Below are positions 1 through 14,025 of a stretch of DNA of 64,000 bases, in pieces (the first letter of the stretch is position 1; the number at the start of each line of letters is the position of its first letter). A program made the translations under genes and the position numbers. Below the pieces are notes generated by a model that was not told the DNA's origin, searched no databases, and saw only the letters and a program-made list of their open reading frames with translations. Origin of the DNA: Chondrosia reniformis (taxonomy: Eukaryota > Porifera > Demospongiae > Chondrillida > Chondrillidae); NCBI GenBank assembly GCA_947172415.1, contig OX359202.1, forward strand, positions 3,632,001-3,696,000. The letters are read 5' to 3'.

Positions 1-2079
1 TCCGTGTGTACTAATTGTATGCACTAGTTGTATGTACTAGTTGTATGTACTCAATACTATTTGTATGTAATTGTCGAATGTAGTAATTATTTGTACTAGT
101 TGAATGTATAAGTAGTGTGTAATTGTTGTATGTACTAGTTATATGTACTTGTTGTATGTACTATTTGTATGTACTAGTTGTTTGTACTAGATGTTTGAAC
201 TAGTTTTAGGTTCTAGTTCTAGTAAGTTATACTAGGTACTAGGAATGAACTAGTTCTATGAACTACTTGTTTGTTGGTGTGAACTAGTTTTCTGTACTAG
301 TTGTATGTATTATATTTATGTACTAGTTATATGTGTATGTACTAGTCATATGTAATAGTTATATGTACTAGTTGCATGTACTAGTTGTATGTACTAGTAG
401 TATATACTAGTTGTAGGTTCTAGTTCTAATTATACTAGGTAATAGGGAGGTACTAGTTGTATATACTAGACACTAGTTGTTTGTACTAGATATATGTACT
501 AGTTATATGGACTAGTTGTATGTACCAGTTTTGTGTAATTGTTGTATGCACTAGTTGTATGTATTACTTATATGTACTCGTTACATTTGTATATACTGGG
601 GGTATATACAAGTTGTTTGTACTAGATATATATACTAGTTGTATGCACTATTTATATGTACTATATTTTTGTGTATGTACTAGGTATATGTACTACTTGT
701 AGGTATTAGCTGTATTAGCTCGTTGTATGTACTAATTCTATGTACTAGTTATATGTACTAGTTGTATGCGCCAGCTGTATGTACTAGTTGTATGTACTAT
801 TTACATTTACTAGGTATTCGTGTAATGTTCTAGTTATATGTAGTAGGTGAATGTACTAGTTATATGGCCTATTTGTATGTACTAGTTGCATGCACTAGTT
901 GCATGTACTAGTTGTATGTACTAGTGGCATGTACAAATTATACTTATTAGTTACCAATTTTATGAACTAGTTCTACCTACGAATTTTATGTACTACTTGT
1001 ATGTTCTAGTTGTATGTACTAGTTGTATGTATATACCAGTTGTATGCACTATTTAAATGTACTATTTTTAATATATCCTAGTTTTATGTTCTAGTTTCTA
1101 GTTGTATGTACTATGTGTATGTACTATTCATATATGCTAGTTATATGTTTATGTATTAGTTATATGTAACAGGTGTGTGAACTTGTTATACGTACTAGTT
1201 CAAAAGTACTAGTTTTATGTGCTAATTGCATGTACATGTTCGGTGTACTAGTTGTATGTTTGTACAAGTTGTATGTACTAGATACTAGTTGCATGTACTA
1301 TTTGCGTGTACTAGTTGTACGCACTAGTTTTATGTTCTAGTTGTATTTACTATTTGTATGTAATAGATATATGTGTGTGTACAAGTTATATGTTCTAGTT
1401 GTATGCACTAGCTGTATGTACTAGTTGTATGAACTATTTTTATTTTCTAGGTATATGTGTATGTACTCGTTATGCACTAGTTGAATGTATAAGTAGTGGG
1501 TAATTGTGGTATGTACTACTTATTTGTACTAGTTGTGTGTACTATATTTATGTACTAGTTATATGTACTAGTTGTATGTTATAGTTGTATGTACTACTTA
1601 TATGTACTCGTTACATTTGTATGTACGGAGTGTATATATGTTCATTCCTAGTACTAGGTACTAGGTACTAGGAATGAACTAGTTCTATGTACTACTTGTT
1701 TGTTTGTGTGAACTAGTTTTCTGCACTAGTTGCATGTACTATCTTTATGTACTAGTTATATGTGCTAGTTGTATGTACTATTTGTATGTACTACTTATAT
1801 GTACTCGTTACATTTGTATGTACAGGGTGTATGCACTAGTTGTATGTACTATTTACATTTACTAGGTATACATGTGTTGTACTAGTTATATGTAGTAGGT
1901 GTATGTACTATTTACATGGCCTAGTTGTATGTACTAGTTGCATGCACTAGTTGTATGGACTAGTTGTATATACTAGTCGCATGTACTAAATATATATACT
2001 AGTTACTAATTTTATGAACTACTTGTACCTACTAATTTTATGAACTACTTGTAACTACGAATTTTATGTACTACTTGTA
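1..2079 (+). repeat. 13-bp satellite, T-sense
   Basis: Degenerate tandem copies of ACTAGTTGTATGT, so that CTAG and GTAC alternate every few bases. Units vary by substitutions and by deletions of a few bases. From about 1,480 to the end the order of variants matches 13,620-14,025 closely, including a GTAATTGTGGTATGTACTA phrase and a run ending in TACTCGTTACATTTGTATG. No gene is visible; short open frames here are poor in stop codons only because of the repeat. Confidence 0.95.
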
Positions 2080-2465
2080 AACCTTATATTGTTTTCATTT
2101 GCCAATTACGTTGTACGGCTTCATGTTACGGAAAGAGTATATATGTATATCTATATATATAATACGGGTTAATACGCAACTATTCTAACAATTATTTTAT
2201 ACGTCGATATTTGTATAACACTAGTTCATACACAACTATTGTAACACTTAATTTATACGTCAATACATCGTTTTTGTATATGGCGGCGTTCAGGAAGCTT
2301 TAGTTTACGAAGCTTTTCCATCGTTATTTATAAAGTTCAGGACACTAAATCGTCCTCAATCGTTAGTATTACGAATATATATATTAAATCCCAACGATGT
2401 GGCCAAGTAGTTCCAGTTCATGCGGGGGGCGGTAGCCCCACGAGTTTTTAAACTCGAAATACTTG
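2080..2465 (+). mobile_element. Non-autonomous Helentron relative (N1), copy 1
   Basis: A 0.39-kb non-satellite insert. Its 5' part (CTTCATGTTACGG, then two similar blocks containing ACGTCGATA and ACGTCAATACATCGTTTTT) matches the 5' end region of the large Helentron at 38,065-38,227 in reverse complement. Its 3' end has CCAAGTAGTT, a GGGGC-GGTA-GCCCC hairpin, then AAACTCGAAATACTTG, which matches the Helentron 3' terminus at 18,488-18,548. It has no coding capacity and is read as an internally deleted derivative mobilised in trans. The exact 5' border is uncertain by a few bases because the GC-rich 5' hairpin of the large element is missing. Confidence 0.8.
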
Positions 2466-3382
2466 TTTGTACTAGTTGTATGTATATACTAGTTGTAGAC
2501 TAGTTAAATGTACTAGTTATATATATATGCTAGATGTATATTCTAGTTTCTAGTTGTAGTATCTAGTACAAACAACTAGATCCTCCCTAGTATAAGTAGT
2601 ACAAGAATCAACAACTGGCATATACACATAGTACAAACAACTAGTACTTACAACTAGTACATACAACTAGAAACTAGTAACTAGTGCATACTTAGTATAT
2701 ACAATTAGTACATAGAACTAGTTCAAACAATTAGAACATACAACTAGTACAAAGCTAGTACATACAACTAGTATAAGCATACAACTAGTACGCTGAGCGT
2801 ATACAAACAATTAGCACATACAACTAGTACTTTTAACTAGTACATATAACAAGTTCACACACCTACTACATATAACTAATACATAAACATATAACTAGTA
2901 TATATGAATAGTACATACACATAGTACATACAACTAGAAACTAGTACATACAACTAGTATATATATAAAACTTGGACCTTTAGCTAGTACATACAAGTAT
3001 TATAAATTTCGTAGGTACAACTAGTTCATAAAATTTGTAACTAGTAAATATAATTAGTACATGCGACTAGTATATACAACTAGTCCATACAACTAGTACA
3101 TGTAACTAGTACATACAATTAGGCCATATAACAAGTACATACACCTACTACATATAACTAGTACAAAACACGTATACCTAGTAAATGTAAATAGTACCTA
3201 CAACTAGTACATACAGCTAGCGCATACAACTAGTACATATAACTAGTACACACACATATAAATGGTACATACAAATAGTAGGTACAACTAGTACATACAA
3301 CTAGTACATAGACTTAGTACATACAACCAGCTAATACAGCTAGTACCCACAAGTAGTACATATACCTAGTACATAAACATAT
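2466..3382. repeat. 13-bp satellite with sense switch near 2,560
   Basis: The first 95 bases are T-sense. From about 2,560 the units read ACATACAACTAGT (A-sense). The change occurs inside TAGTTGTAGTATCTAGTAC with no long palindrome at the junction. The same junction recurs at about 15,320, so it predates the duplication of this region. No gene seen. Confidence 0.9.
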
Positions 3383-4136
3383 CAGGGAGTACGGTAGTAC
3401 TCCCTATGTAGGGATGACACGTTTTTTCGCTTTCCCCATACATCGGTATAGGAGCAAAATCCTGAAATAAGCTGAAAATCGACAAAATAAGGCTATGTAT
3501 AGCTAAATATACAATATACATACTTTAAATAGACCTTAAAGGCAAGCGAATATGTCCTGCTGGCAACATAATAAACTTTAAAAATTCCCATTTTTGTCTT
3601 CTTCATATTCTTCTTCTTATTCTTCTTCTTCGTCAGCCATAACTAAAAAACTAAATAAGCTTTTGGACTAATTGTTAAACGAAACTATTGCAAATTTTCA
3701 GAGCTGTATTCTTTTGTAGAAGCGAGAGCGATAACGCTATTATTGAGTATGATGGTTTTCATGGCCCCAGAGTCAAGGCCTCAATAAATTTGCCATTTTA
3801 ATGACGTCATAATCAGTCAAAGATTGCAAAACCAAAATGGTTTTAAATACAATCGAATTCCTAGCTTATGCTCCATAAAAAGTACAGAAACTAGACAAAA
3901 ATAAAAAATTTCTACAAAAAGAGTGAAGATGTAGGGATGGCACAAAAAGCACATAAACAAGAAAGGGATGTTACACAGTGAAGTATTAGCTATGCATGAA
4001 TCCTACAAGCAAGGGTGTTGTATGATTCATGCATATATAGCTAATGCTTCACTGTGTAACATCCCTTTCTTGTTTATGTGCTTTTTGTGCCATCCCTACA
4101 TCTTCACTATTTTTGTAGAAAATTTTTATTTTTCTC
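3383..4136 (+). mobile_element. Fold-back element, copy A
   Basis: A 754-bp insert, present three times in the window. It opens with a perfect short hairpin, AGGGAGTAC-GGTA-GTACTCCCT (3,384-3,405), followed by ATGTAGGGATG. The middle has a TTCTTC-rich tract and a segment containing GAAGCGAGAGCGATAACGC. The right third is a very long inverted repeat: arms at about 3,880-4,001 and 4,023-4,137 with a loop of about 20 bases. The right arm runs to the element end. There is no transposase; the short open frame over the hairpin is not a gene. Class is uncertain: fold-back or MITE-like, or a small rolling-circle derivative given the terminal hairpin. Confidence 0.8.
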
Positions 4137-7100
4137 TAGTATATAGTACATATCAATAGTATGTACAACTAGTATATATAACAAGTACAAACAACTGGTA
4201 CATACACCCAGTACATACAAATGTAACAAGTACATATAAGTAGTACATACAACTAGTACATACAACTAGTACATATAAATAGTACATATAACTAATACAT
4301 ATAACTAGTACATATAACTAATACATACATTTAGTCTAGTATATACAACTAGGACCTCCCTAGTACGTAGTACAATTAGGACAAGAACCTAGAACTAGTA
4401 TATACTACTAGTACATACAACTAGTACATGCAACTAGTACATATAACTAGTCCATATAACTAGTACATATAACTAGTACATACACATATAACTAGTACAT
4501 AAATATAATACATATAACTAGTACATATGACTAGTACATACGCATATAACTAGTACATAAATATAATACATATAACTGGTACAAAAAAATAGTTCACACT
4601 AGTAGTTCATAGAACTAGTTCATTCCTAGTACCTAGTATAACTTGTACTAGAACCTAAAAGTAGTTCAAACATCTAGTCCATACAACTAGTAAATACAAT
4701 TAGGCAATAGTACATACAACTAGTACATACAAATAGTACATACAAAGAGTACATACAACTAGTACATATAAGTAATACATACAACAATTACCCACTACTT
4801 ATACATTCGACTAGTACAAATATATAACTTCGACATTCAGCTAGTACATACAAATAGTACATACAACTAGTGCATATAATTAGTACTTACAACTAGTACA
4901 TACAACTAGAAACTAGTAATTAGTACATACTTAGTACATACAATTAGTACATAGAACTAGTTCAAAAAATAGAACATACAACTACTACATACAACTAGTA
5001 CGTACAAATAGTATTTAAAACTAGTTCATATAACTAGTACATAACTCGTACATTTCTAGAATATACAATTAGTACATAGAACTAGTTCAAACAATTAGAA
5101 CATACAACTACTACATACACCTAGTATATACTATTTGTACATACAATTAGTACATACAAATAGTACATGCAACTAGTACATAAAGCTAGACTATACAACT
5201 AATAACTAGTACATACAACTAGTCAAAGCTACTACTTACAACTGGTATATACATACAACTAGTGCACACAACTAATACAGAAAATTAGTACAAAGAACTA
5301 CTACATTCAACTACTACATACAACCAGAACCTACAACTAGTAAATATAACTAGTACTAGTACATACAACTAATTCGTTATAGTAGTATTTACAATTAGTG
5401 CGTACAACTAATGCCTACTTAGTACCTAATATAACTAGTACTAGAACCTACAACTAGTACACACAGCTAGCGCATACACGTAGTACAGGCAACTTGTACA
5501 TACAACTGTTACATACAACTACTACATATAACCCGTACATACACATGAAACTAGTATATAAAAATAGTACATACACTTAGTACATGCAACAAGTACATAC
5601 AAAACGTACATACAACTAGTACATACAACTAGTACATACAACTAGAAACTAGTACATACACCTAGTTCATAGAACGAGTGCATAATACTAGAACATACAA
5701 CTTGTATATACAACTAGTACACAGCAACTGCATACAACTAGTATATACATTCAACTAATGCATACAACTGGTACATAACTACTACATACAACTTGTAGAT
5801 AACTATTACATACAACTTGTACGTAGTACGAGTACATAAAACTGGCATATACAACTACTACATAAACAACAAACTAGTATATACACACAGCTAGTACATA
5901 GCTAGTATTTACAATTAGTATATACATACAACTAGTACATAAAACTAGTACATACAATTAGTACATACAACTACTACCTCCAACTACTACATACAACCAG
6001 TACCTACATCTAGTAAATATAACTAGAACTAGTACATACAACTAGTATATTCAACTAGTACATTCAACTAGTACGTAAGAGTAGTACTAACAACTAGTAC
6101 ATACAACTAATTCCTACTTAATACCTACCACAACTAGTATTAGAACCTACAATTAGGACATACAGCTAGCACATAAAACAAGTACAGGAAACTAGCACAA
6201 ACAAGTGGTACATACAACTACTACATATAACCAATACATACACATATAACTAGTATATAAATATTGTACATACACCTAGTACATAAACCTAATACATACA
6301 AAAAGTACATACAACTAGTATATATAACTAGAAACTAGTACATACAACTAATTCATAGAACGAGTACATAATACTTGAACATAAAACTAGTACATTCAAT
6401 TCGTACATACAACTAGCACAAACAACTGGGTCATATAACTAATACATACACCTTTTACATATAACGAGTACATACACATATTCCTAGAAAATATAAATAG
6501 TTCATACAACTAGTACATATAACCAGTACATACACATATAACTAGTATATAAAAATAGTACATACACCTAGTACATAAACCTAATACATACAAAAAGGAC
6601 ATACAACTAGTATATATAACTAGAAACTAGTACATACAACTAATTCATAGAAAGAGTACATAATACTTGAACATACAACTAGTACATTCAATTCGTACAT
6701 ACAACTAGCACAAACAACTGGGTCATATAACTAATACATACACCTATTACATATAACTACTACATTCGATTAGTACATACAACTAGTACATACAACTAGT
6801 GCATACATTTAGTACACACAAATAGTACATAATGCTAGTAATTATAACTAGTACACACTACTAGTACATATAACTGGTACATATAAACAGTACATAAAAC
6901 TAGTTCATAAAACTAGCTCATACAACTAGTACATTCAACAATTATCTAGTACATACAACTACAACCTACCTAGTACATAGTATAACTAATACAGGAATCA
7001 ACAACTGGTACATACACATAGTACATACAACTAGTACTTACAACTAGTACATACAACTAGAAACTAGTAACTAGTATATACTTAGTACATACAATTAGTA

Positions 7101-7770
7101 CATAGAACTAGTTCCAACAATTAGAACATACAACTACAACATACACCTAGTAAATACAGCTAGTACATTACACTAGTACATACAATTAGAAAATAGAACA
7201 TACAACTAGTACATACAATTAGTACATACAAAGAGTACACACAACTAGTACATATAACTAGTACATACAAACATTATCCACTACTTATGCATTCAACTAG
7301 TATAAATAGAACATACAAATAGTAAATTCAACTATTACATACAACTAGTACATAGAATTAGTACATGCAACCATACAGCTAGTACCTTCAAGTAGTACAT
7401 ATACCTAGCACATACACATATATATAGTACATATAAATAGTACGTACAACTAGTATATATAACTAGGACAAACAACTAGTACATACACCCAGTACATACA
7501 AATGTAACGAGTACATATAAGTAGTACATACCACTAGTACATATAACTAATACACATAACTAATACATATAACTAGTACACATAACTAATACATATGACT
7601 AGTAAATAAATATAGTACATACAACTAGTACAGAAAACTAGTTCAAACAAACCAACAAGTAGTTCATTGAACTGGTTAATTCCTAGTACCTAGGATAACT
7701 TGTACTAGAACCCAAAACTAGTTCAAACATCTAGTAAATACAACTAGTACATACAAATAGTATATAAAAG
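4137..7770 (-). repeat. 13-bp satellite, A-sense
   Basis: Degenerate ACATACAACTAGT units. Recurrent variant phrases show higher-order order: CCTAGTATAACTTGTACTAG, AACTACTACATACAACCAG and AATCAACAACTGGTACATAC each recur elsewhere in A-sense arrays. Two near-identical phrases at about 6,240-6,430 and 6,540-6,720 form a local duplication of about 300 bp. The second contains the uninterrupted site that the 19.7-kb block splits at 18,487/38,228. No gene seen. Confidence 0.93.
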
Positions 7771-8360
7771 AGTTCTAGTTGTATTTACTATTTGTATATA
7801 CTATTTGTATGTTTGTGTACTGGTTATATGTACTAGTTGTATGCGCAAGCTGTATGTACTAGTTGTATGTATTATTTATATTTTCTAGATATATGTGTAT
7901 GTGCTCGTTATATGTAGTAGGTGTATGTACTAGTTATATGTCCTAGTTGTTTGTGCTAGTTGTACATACGAGTTGAATGTACTAGTTGTATGTTCAAGTA
8001 TTTTGTACGCGTTCTATGAATTAGTTGTATATACTAGTTTCTAGTTGTATATACTAGTTGTATGTACTTTTTGTAAGTACTTGTTGTATGCACTAGGTGT
8101 ATGTACTATTTTTATATAGTAGTCATATGTGTATGTACTGGTTATATGTAGTAGTTGTATGTTACAGTTGGATGTACAAGTTGCCCGTAGTACGTGTATG
8201 TGCTAGCTGTATGTATTAGTTGTAGGAGCTAGTACTAGTTTTATTAGGTACTGAGTAGGAATTAGTTGTTTGTACTAGTTGTTAGGACTACTTTAAAGTA
8301 TTAGTTGTATATACTGGTTCTATGTACCAATACTAGTAAATATTTACTAGTTGTAAGTAC
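7771..8360 (+). repeat. 13-bp satellite, T-sense
   Basis: The sense changes back to ACTAGTTGTATGT near 7,770, within TATATAAAAGAGTTCTAG. It ends at the LINE fragment, with TTGTAAGTACTG at 8,351-8,362. No gene seen. Confidence 0.9.
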
Positions 8361-8911
8361 TGAGTGCAGATGGGACATTTGAAGAGGAAATTGAACACAG
8401 AGTGGGTGCAGCGGCCAGAGTGATACGAGCGATGAGGAAGGAGGTGCTAGAAAGAAGGGAGTTGAAGAAAGCCACGAAGATGAGGGTGTATAATACAATG
8501 GTGATACCAACTATGCTGTATGGCAATGAAACATGGACAATGATGAAGAGGTACGAGAGCAGACAGAAATGGCTTATCTGAGAAGAGTAGAAGGAGTGTC
8601 AAGGATTGACAGAGTAAGGAATGCAGATGTGAGGGAGGTAGTGAGGCAAGAGGACGTGATGGAGAAGGTGAAAAGGAAACAAAGAACATGGAAGGAGAAT
8701 TTGGAGAAGATGGAAGATGACAGACTAGTGAAGAAGGTGTACACTGAGGAAATAGTAGGGAAAAGGCCAAGGGGAAGACCGAGAAAGAAATGGATAGACA
8801 ATTTCTAGCTATAGTATAAACTCAATTGTAGTATTAATTATTGTATGTATATAGCAGCGACCTCCTGCATAGGAGATAAGCTATGGTGCAGATTGATTGA
8901 TTGATTGATTG
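8361..8911 (+). mobile_element. LINE 3' fragment with (ATTG)n tail
   Basis: A 5'-truncated non-LTR retrotransposon of about 550 bp. Translation gives the region after the reverse transcriptase palm: a VYNTMVIPTMLYGNETW-like stretch, then LRRVEGVSRIDRVRN, then KRPRGRPRKKWIDNF and a stop (8,533-8,808). This order is typical of the C-terminal region of many animal LINE ORF2 proteins. One frameshift near 8,560 separates the first part from the second. The 3' end is GATTGATTGATTGATTG, a simple tail. TTGTAAGTACTG occurs on both sides (8,351-8,362 and 8,909-8,920) and may be a target duplication, although the satellite itself supplies similar words. The clade cannot be fixed from this piece. Confidence 0.85.
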
Positions 8912-11900
8912 TAAGTACTGGTTGTAAGTAGTAGTTGGTTTAGTGGTTGTATGTACTAATTGTATGTGTTAGTTGTATGTACTATTTGTATGTATATACT
9001 AGTTGTATGTAGAAGCTATGTACTAGTTGTATGTACTAGTTTCCTTTTTATGTAGTGGTTTTATATACTAGTTGAATGTACTAGCTGTATATACTACTTG
9101 TATGTACTCAATACTATTTGTATGTACCAATCAAATGTAATAGTTATATGTACTAGTTGTATGTATTAGTTGTATGTACTAGTTACTAATTGTGTGTACT
9201 AGTTGCATGTACCAGTTGTGTGTAATTGTACTAGTTGTATGTACTATTTATATGTACCATTCATATGTTTATGTACTATGTATATTTAGTACTTGTATGT
9301 ACTAGCTGTATGTGCTGGTTGTATGTACTAATTGTATGTACATGTTGTATGTACTAATACTAGTTATATTTCCTAGTTGTAGGTGCTAGTTGTATGTACT
9401 AGTTGTATGTTATAGTTGCATGTACTAGTTAGATGTACTAGTTACTAGTTGTGTGAACTAGTTGTACCTACTAATTTTATGTACTAATTGTATGTACTCT
9501 TTTTATGTATATATTAGTTTTACGTACTAGCTTTATGTACTAGTTAAATGTACTAGTGTTTATATATATACTAGTTGTATATACCAGTTTCTAGTTGAAT
9601 ATACTAGATTTATGTACTATTTGTAATTACTAGGTATATGTGTATGTACTAGTTGTATGTAGTAGGTGTATATACTAGTTATATGTCCTAGTTGTTTGTC
9701 CTAGTTATATGGACTAGTTGTATGAACCAGTTGTATGTGCTACGTGTGTGTACTATTTGGTATGTACTAGTTGTATGTACTATTTGTATGTACTAGTTAT
9801 GTACCAGTTGTACTTAATAGTTGTATGTACATACTAGTTGTTAATATTAGCTATGTACTAGATGTATATTCAAGTTGTATGTTCTATATAGTATTATGTA
9901 CTCGTTCTATGAACTAGTTGCATTTACTAGTTTCTAGTTGTATGTACTAGTTATAAGTACTAGTTGTATGTACTATGTGTTTGTACCAGTTGTTGATTCT
10001 CTTACTAGTTATACTATGTACTAGGTAGGTTCTATTTGTATGTACTAGATACTTGTTTCATGTAATAGTTGTTTGAACTAGTTTTATGTACAACTTGAAT
10101 GGACTAGCTGTATGTACTCTTTGTATGTATTAGTTGTATGTACTTGTTGTATGTACTAGGTGAATGTTGTAGTTGTACGTTCTAATTGTTTGAACTAGTT
10201 CTATGTACTAATTGTATGTACTAGGTATGTACTAGTCGCTAGTTTCTAGTTGTATGTACTAGTTGTATTTACTAGTTGTTAGCACCCAATACTATTTGTG
10301 TGTACTAGTCGAATGTATAAGTAATGTGTAATTGTTGTATGTACTAGTTATATGTACCATTTGTATGTAATAGTTGTATGTACTAGATGTTTGAACTAAT
10401 TTTAGGTTCTAGTGCAAGTTATACTAAGTACTAGGAATGAACTAGTTCTATGAACTACTTGTTTGTTGGTGTGAACTAGTTTTCTGTACTACTTGTATGT
10501 ACTATATTTATGTGCTAATTATATATGTATGTATTAGTCATATGTAATACTTATATGTACTAGTTATTTGTACTAGTTGCATAGTTGCATGTACTAGTAG
10601 TATATACTAGTTGATGGTTCTAGTCCTAATTATGCTAGGTACTAGGGAGGAACTAGTTGTATATACTAGACACTAGTTGTATGTACTAGTTATATGTACT
10701 AGTTATACGTACTAGTTGTATTTACAACTTATATGTCTAGTTGTATGTACTAGTTGTATGTACTACTTATATGAACTGGTTTCATATGTATGTACTGGTT
10801 ATATGTACTAGTTAATAGTTCTGTGAACTAGTTGGATGACCTAATTGTAAATACTAGTTGTATGAACTAGTTGTTTGTATATAATAGTTGTATGAATTAG
10901 TTAAATGTACTAGTTTTATGTATATATTAGTTTTATGTACTAGTTTCTAGTTGCATGTACTAGTTTTATGTACTAGTTATATATACTATATGGATGCACT
11001 TTTCACATGTACTAGTTATATATTTATGTACTCATTATATGTAGAAGGTGTGTACTAATTATAGATCCTAGTTTTATGTACTCGTTCTATGTAAAAGTAG
11101 TTGTATGGACTTCTTGTATGTAGTATGTTTATGTACTATTTATATGTACTAGTTATATTTTTATGTAATAGTTATATGTGGTAGATGTGTGTACTAGTTG
11201 TATGGACTAGTACTAGTTATATTTACTAGTAGTAGGTACTAGTTGTATGTACTAGTTGTATGTTTATACTAGTTGTATGTACTAGCTATGTACTGGTTTT
11301 ATGTTCTAGTTATATGTACTAGTTGTATGTACAAGCGGTAGGTTCTTGTATTAGTTATACTAAGTGCTAGGAAGGTATTAGTTGTATGTAGTATATACTA
11401 ATTGGACGTAATTGTTGTATGTACTAGTTGTATGTACTATTTATAATTATTAGGTAAAAGTGTAAGTACTAGTTATATGTAGTAGGTGTATGTACTATTT
11501 ATATGTCCTAGTTGTTTTTCCTAGTTGTGTGTAGTGGTTATGTACTAGTTGAATATACAAGTTGTACGTTCTAGAATTATGTACTCATTCTGTGAGCTAG
11601 TTGTATATACTAGTTTCTAGTTGTATGTACTAGTTGTAAGGACTAGTTTTATGTACTGGTTGTATGTACTAGTTGTGTATACTATTTATAATTACAAGGT
11701 ATGTGTATTTACTAGCTATATGTACTAGTTATATGTCCTAGCTGTTTGTCGTAGATGTATGGACTAGTTGAATGTACAAATTGTATATTCTAGGTGTATG
11801 TAGTGGTTGTATGTTCTAATTGTTTTAACTCAGTTCTATTACTAATTGTAGGTACTAGTTATGTACTAGTTGTATGAACCAGTTTTAAGTGCTATATAGT

Positions 11901-14025
11901 TCTGGGTACTAGTTGTAAGTACTAGTTGTATGTACTTTGTGTATGTACCAGTTGTTGATTCTTGTACTACTTATACTATGTACAAGGTAGGTTGTAGTTG
12001 TATATACTAGATACTTGTTGCATGTACTAGTTGTATGAACTAGTTTTATGAACTAGTTTTATGAACTAGTTGTATGTACTCAATACTATTTGTATGTACA
12101 AGTCGAATGTAGGAGTTATTTGTACTAGTTGAATGTATAAGCATTGGGTAATTGTTGTATGTACTAGTTATATGTACTAGTTGTGTGTACTCTTTTTAGG
12201 TTCTATTTGTATGTACTAGTTGTATGTACTAGATGTTTGAAATAGTTTTAGTTTCTAGTACAAGTTATACTAGGTACTAGGAATTAACCAGTTCTATGAA
12301 CTACTTGTTTGTTTGTTTGAACTAGTTTTCTATACTAGTTGTATGTACTATATTTATGTACTAGTTTATGTGTATGTACCAGTCATATGTATTAGTTATG
12401 TGTACTAGTTATATGTACTAGTTGTGTGTACTACTTATATGTACTCGTTACATTTGTATGTATGGGTGTATGTACTAGTTGTTTGTCCTAGTTATATATA
12501 CTAGTTGTACGTACTATTTATATATACTCTATATATGTGTATGTGCTAGGTATATGTACTACTTGTTAGTACTAGCTGTATTAGCTGGTTGTATGTACTA
12601 ATTCTATGTACTAGTTGTATGTAATAGTTGAATTTACTATTTGTATGTTCTATTTATATATGTGTGTACTAGTAATTGTATGTACTAGGTGAGTTCTAAT
12701 TACTAGTTTCTAGTTGTATGTACTAGTTGTACGTACTAGTTGTATGAACTATGTGTATGTACTAGTTGTTGATTCTTGTACTACTAACACTATGTACTAG
12801 GTAGGTTCTAGCTGTATGTACTAGATACTTGTTGCATGTACTAGTTGTATGAACTAGTTTTATGAACTAGTTGTGTGTACTGTTTATATCTACTAGTTAT
12901 ATATACCAGTTATATGTACTCTATAGTTTTATGTACTAGTAGTGTGTACTAGTTATATTTACTAGCTGTATGTACTATCCGTGTGTTCTAATTGTATGCA
13001 CTAGTTGTATGTACTAGTTGTATGTACTCAATACTATTTGTATGTACTAGTCGAATGTAGTAGTTTTTTCTACTAGCTGAATGTATAAGTAGTGGGTAAT
13101 GTTTGTATGTACTAGTTATATGTACTAGTTGTGTGTACTCTTTGTATGTACTAGTTGTATGTACTAGTTGTATGTTCTATTGTCTAATTGTATGTACTAG
13201 TGTTATGTACTAGCTGTATTTACTAGGTGTATGTTGAAGTTGTATGTTCTAATTGTTGGAACTAATTCTATGTACTAATTGTATGTACTAAGTATATACT
13301 AGTTACTAGTTTCTAGTTGTATGTACTAGTTGTAAGTACTAGTTGTATGTACTATGTGTATGTACCAGTTGTTGATTCCTGTATTAGTTATACTATGTAC
13401 TAGGTAGGTTGTAGTTGTATGTACTAGATACTTGTTGAATGTACTAGTTGTATGAGCTAGTTTTATGAACTAATTGTATGTACTATTTATATGTACTAGT
13501 TATATGTACCAGTTATATGTACTAGTTTCATGTACTAGCTGTATGTACTATTTGTGTGTACTAGTTGTATGTATTCAATACTATTTGTATGTACTAGTCG
13601 AATGTAGTAGTTATTTGCACTAGTTGAATGTATTAGTAGTGGGTAATTGTGGTATGTACTAGTTATTTGTACTAGTTGGATGTACTATATTTATGTACTA
13701 GGTATATGTACTAGTTGTATGTTATAGTTGTATGTACTACTTATATATACTCATTACATTTGTATGTACTAGGTGTATGTACTAGTTGTATGTACTATTT
13801 ACATTTACTAGGTATACGTGTATTGTACTAGTTATATGTAGTAGGTGTATGTACTATTTATATGGCCTAGTTGTATGTACTAGTTGCATGCACTAGTTGT
13901 ATGGACTAGTTGTATATACTACTCGCATGTACTAATTATATTTACTAGTTACTAATTTTATGAACTACTTGTACCTACTAATTTTATGAACAACTGGTAA
14001 CTACGAATTTTATGTACTACTTGTA
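8912..14025 (+). repeat. 13-bp satellite, T-sense, 5.1 kb
   Basis: Longest uninterrupted T-sense array. Phrases such as GTACCAGTTGTTGATTC, TGTATGTACTCAATACTATT and GAACTACTTGTTTGTT recur; they are reverse complements of phrases in the A-sense arrays, so both senses descend from the same higher-order unit. No gene seen. Confidence 0.93.

Noticed and set aside
520-702. Short open frame rich in Tyr, Cys and Leu
   Set aside because: Direct reading of the 13-bp satellite; similar frames recur wherever stops happen to be lost (for example 60,768-60,965).
3968-4159. 63-codon frame over the fold-back element (and its 87-codon relative at 16,451)
   Set aside because: Lies in the arms of a long hairpin and its frame is not kept in copy B; no protein features.
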